From positions 1-11,175 of the forward strand of contig JABGRG010000120.1 in the NCBI GenBank assembly GCA_018648445.1: 11,175 nucleotides of DNA. Direction: 5' to 3'. A program made the translations under genes and the position numbers. Under the pieces are notes generated by a model. The model was not told where the DNA came from. It saw only the letters and a list, made by a program, of their open reading frames with translations, and did not search any database. This document shows positions 7,050 to 11,175 of this stretch, one piece after another (within the stretch, counting starts at the first letter, position 1; each line of letters opens with the position of its first letter). The DNA is from Rhodospirillales bacterium (GTDB lineage: Bacteria; Pseudomonadota; Alphaproteobacteria; Rhodospirillales_A; JACZKS01).

Positions 7050-8300
7050 TCAATGCAGGTTCGGTTGGGCGCCAACGCCCTTTTCGTCGATCATGGTGCC
7101 GCGCCTAAAACGGTTTAAGCGATATTCCGTCGCCGTCGGGTGCGGTTCATCACGGGCCAGAAGATGGGCAAAACAGAAACCGGACGCCGGCGTCGCCTTG
7201 AAGCCGCCGTAACACCAACCGCCATTGAAATACAGACCATCGATGTGTGTCTTGTCGATATACGGTGAACCATCCATGGACATGTCCATGATGCCGCCCC
7301 ACGAGCGCAGCAAGCGGGTCCGCCCGATCATCGGCATGATCGCCATGCCGCCCTCGCAGACGTCCTCGACGACCGGCAGATTGCCGCGCTGTGCATAGGT
7401 GTTGTAGCCGTCGATATCGCCGCCGAAGACAAGGCCGCCCTTGTCTGACTGGCTGACATAAAAATGTCCGGCGCCAAATGTGATGACGCCTGGCAGCAGC
7501 GGTTTTAATCCTTCAGTCACGAAGGCCTGCAGCACATGGCTCTCAATCGGCAAGCGCATGCCTGCCTTGGCCATGACACGGCCCGATGAGCCGGCGACGG
7601 CGACGCCGACTTTCTTGGCGCGGATGTCTCCACGGCTTGTCTCGACGCCCATGCAGACGCCTTTATCCATGATGAAGCCCGTTACTTCACAATTTTGAAT
7701 GATATCAACGCCGCGCATATCGGCGCCGCGGGCATAACCCCAGGCGACGGCGTCGTGACGAACGGTGCCGCCACGGGGCTGCCAGATGCCGCCGGTGATG
7801 GGGAAGCGGGCGTTCTCGAAATCAAGGAACGGGCACATCTGACGGACGCCATCGGCGTCAAGCAGAACCGCGTCGGCCCCGGCGAGGCGCATCGAGTTGC
7901 CGCGCCGAGCAAAGGCGTCGCGCTGCGGGTCCGAGTGGGAAAGGTTCAAAATTCCCCGTTGTGAAACCATGGCGTTGTAGTTGAAGTCCTGCTCCAACCC
8001 TTCCCATAATTTCATTGAGAACTCATAAAAAGGCTCGTTGCCGGGAAGAAGGTAGTTCGAGCGCACGATCGTCGTATTGCGACCGACGTTGCCGGAACCC
8101 AGCCAGCCCTTTTCGATAACGGCGACGTTGGTGACGCCAAATTCCTTGGCCAAATAATAAGCGGCAGCCAAACCATGCCCGCCGGCGCCGACAATGATGA
8201 CGTCATAAGCCGCCTTGGGGTCGGGTTCGCGCCAGGCCGGCTTCCAGCCGGTATTACCGGTGAGACCCTGCCAGATAACCTTCCAGCCCGAATAACTCAT
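7050..8300 (-). CDS. soxB: Sarcosine oxidase beta subunit-like protein (FAD/FMN, DAO family)
   Basis: This 416-residue protein is the catalytic beta subunit, which oxidises the N-methyl amine in known enzymes. The dinucleotide-binding motif GAGGHG is at 38-43 in a Rossmann strand-turn-helix. GRNTTIVRSNYL (73-84) and SQRGILNL are family hallmarks. RHDAVAWGYARGAD contains His182, which lines up with the histidine that carries covalent FMN in the Stenotrophomonas enzyme, so both flavin sites are probably kept. The C-terminal GGWCYGGFKATPASG is also typical. The ATG start has AAGGAG at 8307-8312 with 6-base spacing. It is the first gene of the operon soxB-soxD-soxA-soxG-gfa. Homology to MgdA of N-methylglutamate dehydrogenase leaves the substrate open; sarcosine is the default. 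Confidence 0.93.
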   Translation of the reverse strand: MSYSGWKVIWQGLTGNTGWKPAWREPDPKAAYDVIIVGAGGHGLAAAYYLAKEFGVTNVAVIEKGWLGSGNVGRNTTIVRSNYLLPGNEPFYEFSMKLWEGLEQDFNYNAMVSQRGILNLSHSDPQRDAFARRGNSMRLAGADAVLLDADGVRQMCPFLDFENARFPITGGIWQPRGGTVRHDAVAWGYARGADMRGVDIIQNCEVTGFIMDKGVCMGVETSRGDIRAKKVGVAVAGSSGRVMAKAGMRLPIESHVLQAFVTEGLKPLLPGVITFGAGHFYVSQSDKGGLVFGGDIDGYNTYAQRGNLPVVEDVCEGGMAIMPMIGRTRLLRSWGGIMDMSMDGSPYIDKTHIDGLYFNGGWCYGGFKATPASGFCFAHLLARDEPHPTATEYRLNRFRRGTMIDEKGVGAQPNLH

Positions 8301-8502
8301 CTGTCACTCCTTCGAATTCAGTTCCGGCGTCATGGCCTGTGAAATTCCGTTTGGACTTACACGAAACAAAAAAGGAAACTGAGCGCACCAAAGTCAACCG
8401 ATTTTATACCAAATGTCAACAAAAAATGCACCAAAATAGGTTGCTGGTGTATTAAATGATGAGATTGGGTCGACTTTCGTTTTGGCAAAAGGTCGTTACG
8501 GC
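8301..8502 (-). promoter_or_regulatory. soxB upstream region with three phased TTTGGT repeats
   Basis: This is the 202-base gap between the regulator gene and soxB. Read on the minus strand it holds three TTTGGT copies, complementary to ACCAAA at 8387-8392, 8408-8413 and 8430-8435, spaced 21 and 22 bases, about two helical turns. Two are preceded by GTTGAC, giving the near repeat GTTGAC(A)TTTGGT; one GTTGACA could act as a -35 element. CACCA at 8429-8433 and TGGTG at 8445-8449 form an inverted pair with an 11-base gap. The shared TGGTG core also appears in the inverted repeat before the regulator gene, so these are candidate GntR sites. The exact promoter is not clear and no riboswitch is recognised. 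Confidence 0.45.
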
Positions 8503-9228
8503 CTAATTTGAGCGAACGCTGACAAGGTCCTGGCGGGCTTTTTCGAGGTGGTTGATCATAAGTTTTTCCACATCTTCAATATCCCTGTTTTCCAAGGCAG
8601 TGTATATGGCGCGATGTTGGCTGTTGTAGGATTGGATGTTTTCCTCGGTAACAATCAGTTTTTTCATGCCGTCCCATTGAGCGTGTGAACGAACATCGGA
8701 CAGCTTTTTATAAAACCAGTAGATTAAGCGGTTATGGGAAGCGGAGGCGAGGCCCAAGTGGAATTGCTCGTCGGCTTTCGAGAAACACTCCCGGTCACCC
8801 TGACAGTTCTCAAGGTTTTCAAGGGCCGATTTCAGTTGCTCCAGGTCGCGGATAGAGGCGTGAAGCGCCGCGAGCTTGACCATATGTGGTTCGATTGCGA
8901 GACGGGCTTCGATCAATTCCAGGGGGCTGGTTATCTCGGCGATATCCCTTTCTTCATCGTTGTTCCTGTCGGAATCGCCCTGGTAAATGACAAATGTTCC
9001 GCTGCCGACACGTCGGGCCAGCAGGCCCGTTTCCTCCAATTGATTAAGGGCTGCGCGGATGGTTCCACGCGAGGCAGAAAAAAAATCGGCCAGCTCCCGT
9101 TCGGCCGGAAGCCTTGTTTGGAAAGGGTATTCCCCTTCGAGTATGGCGCGCCGCAATCGTGCGGCGATGCTCGCTGAACCGGATTGAACCGCTTCAGGGG
9201 TGTCTGCAAATTTTGCCGTATCCGTCAA
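8503..9228 (-). CDS. GntR-family transcriptional regulator, FadR subfamily (FCD domain)
   Basis: This 241-residue protein has an N-terminal winged helix-turn-helix (about 18-82, with RLPAERELADFFSASRGTIR and the wing GSGTFV) and a C-terminal all-helical FCD ligand domain (about 103-235). Candidate metal-ligand residues of FCD domains are present: Asp153 and His157 in ADEQFH, His205 in NSQHR and His227 in MINHLEK, so the effector is probably a carboxylate bound through a metal. The start is TTG: it follows AGGGAG at 9235-9240 with 6-base spacing, an in-frame stop lies two codons upstream, and no internal Met fits the fold. The gene lies between soxB and the divergent oxidoreductase gene and probably controls both, as well as itself (inference). 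Its operator is likely the inverted repeat at 9254-9293. Confidence 0.92.
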   Translation of the reverse strand: MTDTAKFADTPEAVQSGSASIAARLRRAILEGEYPFQTRLPAERELADFFSASRGTIRAALNQLEETGLLARRVGSGTFVIYQGDSDRNNDEERDIAEITSPLELIEARLAIEPHMVKLAALHASIRDLEQLKSALENLENCQGDRECFSKADEQFHLGLASASHNRLIYWFYKKLSDVRSHAQWDGMKKLIVTEENIQSYNSQHRAIYTALENRDIEDVEKLMINHLEKARQDLVSVRSN

Positions 9229-9253
9229 GTGCTACTCCCTAATTTCAGACCAA

Positions 9254-9293
9254 TTAGCACCACTGTATAAAAATGGATTGATAATGGTGCTAA
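9254..9293. promoter_or_regulatory. Perfect 9-bp inverted repeat, candidate operator in divergent promoter region
   Basis: TTAGCACCA at 9254-9262 is matched exactly by TGGTGCTAA at 9285-9293, with a 22-base AT-rich spacer. It lies between the starts of the divergent regulator and oxidoreductase genes. A loose promoter toward the oxidoreductase can be drawn with TTGATA at 9278-9283 and AACAAT at 9302-9307 (18-base spacer), which would put the right arm between -35 and -10, fit for repression. FadR-type regulators bind palindromes built from TGGT/ACCA half sites, normally with a much shorter gap, so each arm may instead be part of its own site. The rest of the 219-base gap (9229-9447) shows only the two ribosome sites. 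Confidence 0.5.
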
Positions 9294-9447
9294 AGTTGTT
9301 TAACAATATGCCGACAATGCAAGGACGAAAAGAAAAATGCCAACGTTTTCGACCTTATCGCGGAAAAAAACCAATTGAGCCTGTATCTATAAATAGGCGG
9401 GAAACCAAAAAGAGTCCACCGGGACGACAATCAAGGGAGTAAGTCAA

Positions 9448-10791
9448 ATGGCGATGCCGGCTCATGCCAAATACGTCATTATCGGCGCGGGAATTCACGG
9501 TCTCAGTACGGCCTGGAATCTTGCCGAAGGGTTGAAGGCCTCGGGCAAGGGAAGCGGCGAGGACATTCTGATCCTGGATAAGGGTGGAATTGCAGCTGGT
9601 GCCAGTGGCATTGCTTGCGGGGTGATTCGAAACAACTATTTTCAACCAGCGATGCGTGAACTGATGGCCCATTCGGTCGATGTCTGGGACAGCGATCCGG
9701 AAGCATTTAGTTATCATCAAGTCGGCTATATGCAGATCAGCGCCGAATGCATGCGCGACGATGTTCGTTCCATTTACGAACAGCAACAAGCCATCGGATA
9801 CGAATCGACTTTCATAGAGGGTGCAGGAGAAACTGACACCTACATGAAGAATGTCTTTTCCGATTGGCAGGCGACGGGTGTGACATCCGTCCTTCATGAA
9901 AAGCGCGGTGGGTTCGCCAATAATACGGCGGCGATGTACGGTTTGGCGACCAAGGCGGAAAATCTTGGCGTTCGCATCATGTCGGGTGTCACGGTGACAG
10001 GGCTTATATCCGATGACGGCTCCGATGCGATCAAGGCGGTGGAAACTGACCGGGGCACGATCGGATGCGATGAAGTTGTCGTCGCCCTTGGGCCTTGGGT
10101 CAAGAGCGTTTGGGATATGCTCGACCTGCCGAAGACGGTCGACATAAAAGGCGCCGACGGAGCCATGCATACTGACATACCAATGTGGCGCTACTGGGCC
10201 CTGGAAGAGGGGACGCTCGGCATTGATCCGAACATTCAAAAGACCAACGATGGCGGCATGCCGCCGGTCATTCATGTCGATTCCGACGCACCGCTTTTAT
10301 CCGACGTCGATGGATCACTGATCACCGACGAACTGTGGGGTATCTATTACAAGCCGGACTTCAACTTCGGTGGCATCCAGGGCGGTGCCATGCCCTATCC
10401 GGTCAAGAAAGATGCTGATGAGGTTGAAGTCGACCCGTATGGCGTCGAATCGCCGGAGTTCATCGTTGACGATAATTTCGCTCACATGTGGTGTTCCGCC
10501 CTGGCATTCTGTCAAAAGCGTTTCGAGGGCATGATCAAACATTACAAGGACGAGCCGTCCGGCGGCATCGGTTGCTTTACACCCGATTCCTTCCCGGTAT
10601 TCGACCGTTTTAGGGAAAACGTCTACATCGTTGCCGACTCCAATCACGGCTACAAGATGATTGGCGTCGGAAAATTGGTGGCCGAGGAATTGCTGGGCCA
10701 GCCGAGCGCCCTTCTGAAACCATTCTCATTCGGCCGCTACGCCCGGGGTGAACTTCACCCAGTCAGCAACAGCCCCTTCCCGTGGAGCTAG
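9448..10791 (+). CDS. FAD-dependent oxidoreductase, DAO family (amine/N-methyl amino acid oxidase-like)
   Basis: This 447-residue flavoprotein has the FAD-binding motif GAGIHG at 13-18 and a DAO-family layout similar to SoxB and monomeric sarcosine oxidase; the exact substrate is not recognised. The region equivalent to SoxB's flavin histidine reads GGFANNTAAMYG, with no histidine. Near the C-terminus GCFTPDSFPVFD carries Cys376 at a place that lines up with the cysteine that binds FAD covalently in monomeric sarcosine oxidase (CxYTxTPD motif), so a cysteinyl flavin is possible. Residues about 230-345 form a long acidic insert-like region without a match I can name. The ATG start has AAGGGAG at 9433-9439, 8 bases upstream; ATG at 9454 is an alternative. 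The gene is divergent from the GntR regulator and is followed after 128 bases by the GS-like gene, an arrangement like puuB with puuA. Confidence 0.88.
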   Translation: MAMPAHAKYVIIGAGIHGLSTAWNLAEGLKASGKGSGEDILILDKGGIAAGASGIACGVIRNNYFQPAMRELMAHSVDVWDSDPEAFSYHQVGYMQISAECMRDDVRSIYEQQQAIGYESTFIEGAGETDTYMKNVFSDWQATGVTSVLHEKRGGFANNTAAMYGLATKAENLGVRIMSGVTVTGLISDDGSDAIKAVETDRGTIGCDEVVVALGPWVKSVWDMLDLPKTVDIKGADGAMHTDIPMWRYWALEEGTLGIDPNIQKTNDGGMPPVIHVDSDAPLLSDVDGSLITDELWGIYYKPDFNFGGIQGGAMPYPVKKDADEVEVDPYGVESPEFIVDDNFAHMWCSALAFCQKRFEGMIKHYKDEPSGGIGCFTPDSFPVFDRFRENVYIVADSNHGYKMIGVGKLVAEELLGQPSALLKPFSFGRYARGELHPVSNSPFPWS

Positions 10792-10919
10792 GCGGAGCAG
10801 GATTAATTGAAACTTTGACAAAGAGGGCACGTAAGAAAAACCAACTCACGGCATTCGAAAGCAAATTTATTATAACGACCGTGATACGAAGCCCAATTTT
10901 TATACAGGGAGACAAATAA

Positions 10920-11175
10920 ATGACTGATCTTGAACAACATGTAGAAGCCCCGGGACGTGCCGAACTGGTGAAGCAGGTCCGTGCTAAAATCGACGAACTT
11001 GGCATCACCTACGTATATTTCCAGTTTATTTCCGTAACCGGCCGCATTGTCGGTAAAGGCATTCCCGCCGATCATTGGGAAACCGTCGCCCAAAAGGGGT
11101 TTCAACTGGTTTACGGTTCGACCGCCAACCTTTTTGTTGACCGCCATGGGGATTATATCGGCTATGGGCCAGAGG
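10920..11175 (+). CDS. Glutamine synthetase-like (GS family) ligase, N-terminal part (3' end outside window)
   Basis: The frame is open from ATG 10920 to the window edge, giving 85 residues. AGGGAG at 10906-10911 sits 8 bases before the start. Residues from about 27 on (GITYVYFQFISVTGRIVGKG, then IPADHW) resemble the beta-grasp N-terminal domain of the glutamine synthetase superfamily, followed by the QLVYGSTANLFVDRHGDYIGYGPE segment, which I associate with GS-like proteins found near amine-catabolic genes. The ATP and glutamate-binding domain is not in the window, so activity cannot be judged. GS-like ligases beside flavin amine oxidases include PuuA (gamma-glutamylputrescine synthetase) and GmaS (gamma-glutamylmethylamide synthetase); either type of role would fit (inference). 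The 128-base gap before it shows no convincing terminator or promoter, so it may be cotranscribed with the oxidoreductase. Confidence 0.78.
   Translation, partial: MTDLEQHVEAPGRAELVKQVRAKIDELGITYVYFQFISVTGRIVGKGIPADHWETVAQKGFQLVYGSTANLFVDRHGDYIGYGPE

Noticed and set aside
8301..8502. Glycine or tetrahydrofolate riboswitch before soxB
   Set aside because: Biologically plausible, but I see none of the conserved core sequences or stems of these riboswitches.
8491..8503. Hairpin-like GGTCGTTACGGCC at the end of the regulator gene as a terminator
   Set aside because: The two halves mismatch, the loop would be too small, and only a short T run follows on the minus strand.
9355..10275. 306-codon open frame on the minus strand opposite the DAO-family gene
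   Set aside because: It is antisense to a clear flavoprotein gene, has no recognisable domain and reads like a shadow frame.
10792..10919. Separate promoter for the GS-like gene (TTGACA near 10814)
   Set aside because: No -10 element lies at a suitable distance, so cotranscription with the upstream gene is as likely.

Overview
The window looks like a chromosomal stretch of an alphaproteobacterium, perhaps a marine or aquatic Rhodospirillales-type organism. This placement rests on moderately high GC, tight overlapping operons, frequent TTG/GTG starts and the gene content; it is an inference. No RNA genes, mobile elements or CRISPR arrays were seen. No gene-free stretch exceeds about 220 bases.

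Layout: (1) Bases 1-2825, plus strand: the end of an ABC transport operon of the branched-chain amino acid type (livG fragment, livF), then a tandem universal stress protein gene broken by a frameshift, then an N-formylglutamate amidohydrolase-like gene. (2) Bases 2798-8300, minus strand: a compact operon soxB-soxD-soxA-soxG for a heterotetrameric sarcosine oxidase-like enzyme, ending in a GFA/CENP-V-type zinc protein linked by family name to formaldehyde. Coding regions overlap or nearly touch throughout. (3) Bases 8503-9228, minus strand: a FadR-type GntR regulator upstream of soxB. (4) Bases 9448 to the end, plus strand and divergent from the regulator: a DAO-family FAD oxidoreductase, then the first 85 codons of a glutamine synthetase-like ligase.

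How the genes may work together (inference): the set resembles a catabolic island for an N-methylated amine or amino acid. The ABC transporter would import it. The GS-like ligase plus flavin oxidoreductase recall the gamma-glutamylation logic of PuuA/PuuB. The Sox-type complex would remove N-methyl groups to tetrahydrofolate or formaldehyde. The GFA and formylglutamate hydrolase-like proteins would sit on the one-carbon side. The GntR protein probably controls both flanks: a perfect 9-bp inverted repeat lies in the divergent promoter region, and related TTTGGT repeats lie 21-22 bp apart upstream of soxB. The most unusual points are a SoxD subunit that has lost three of the four expected zinc ligands, the oxidoreductase/GS-like pair, and the shared operator-like motif.
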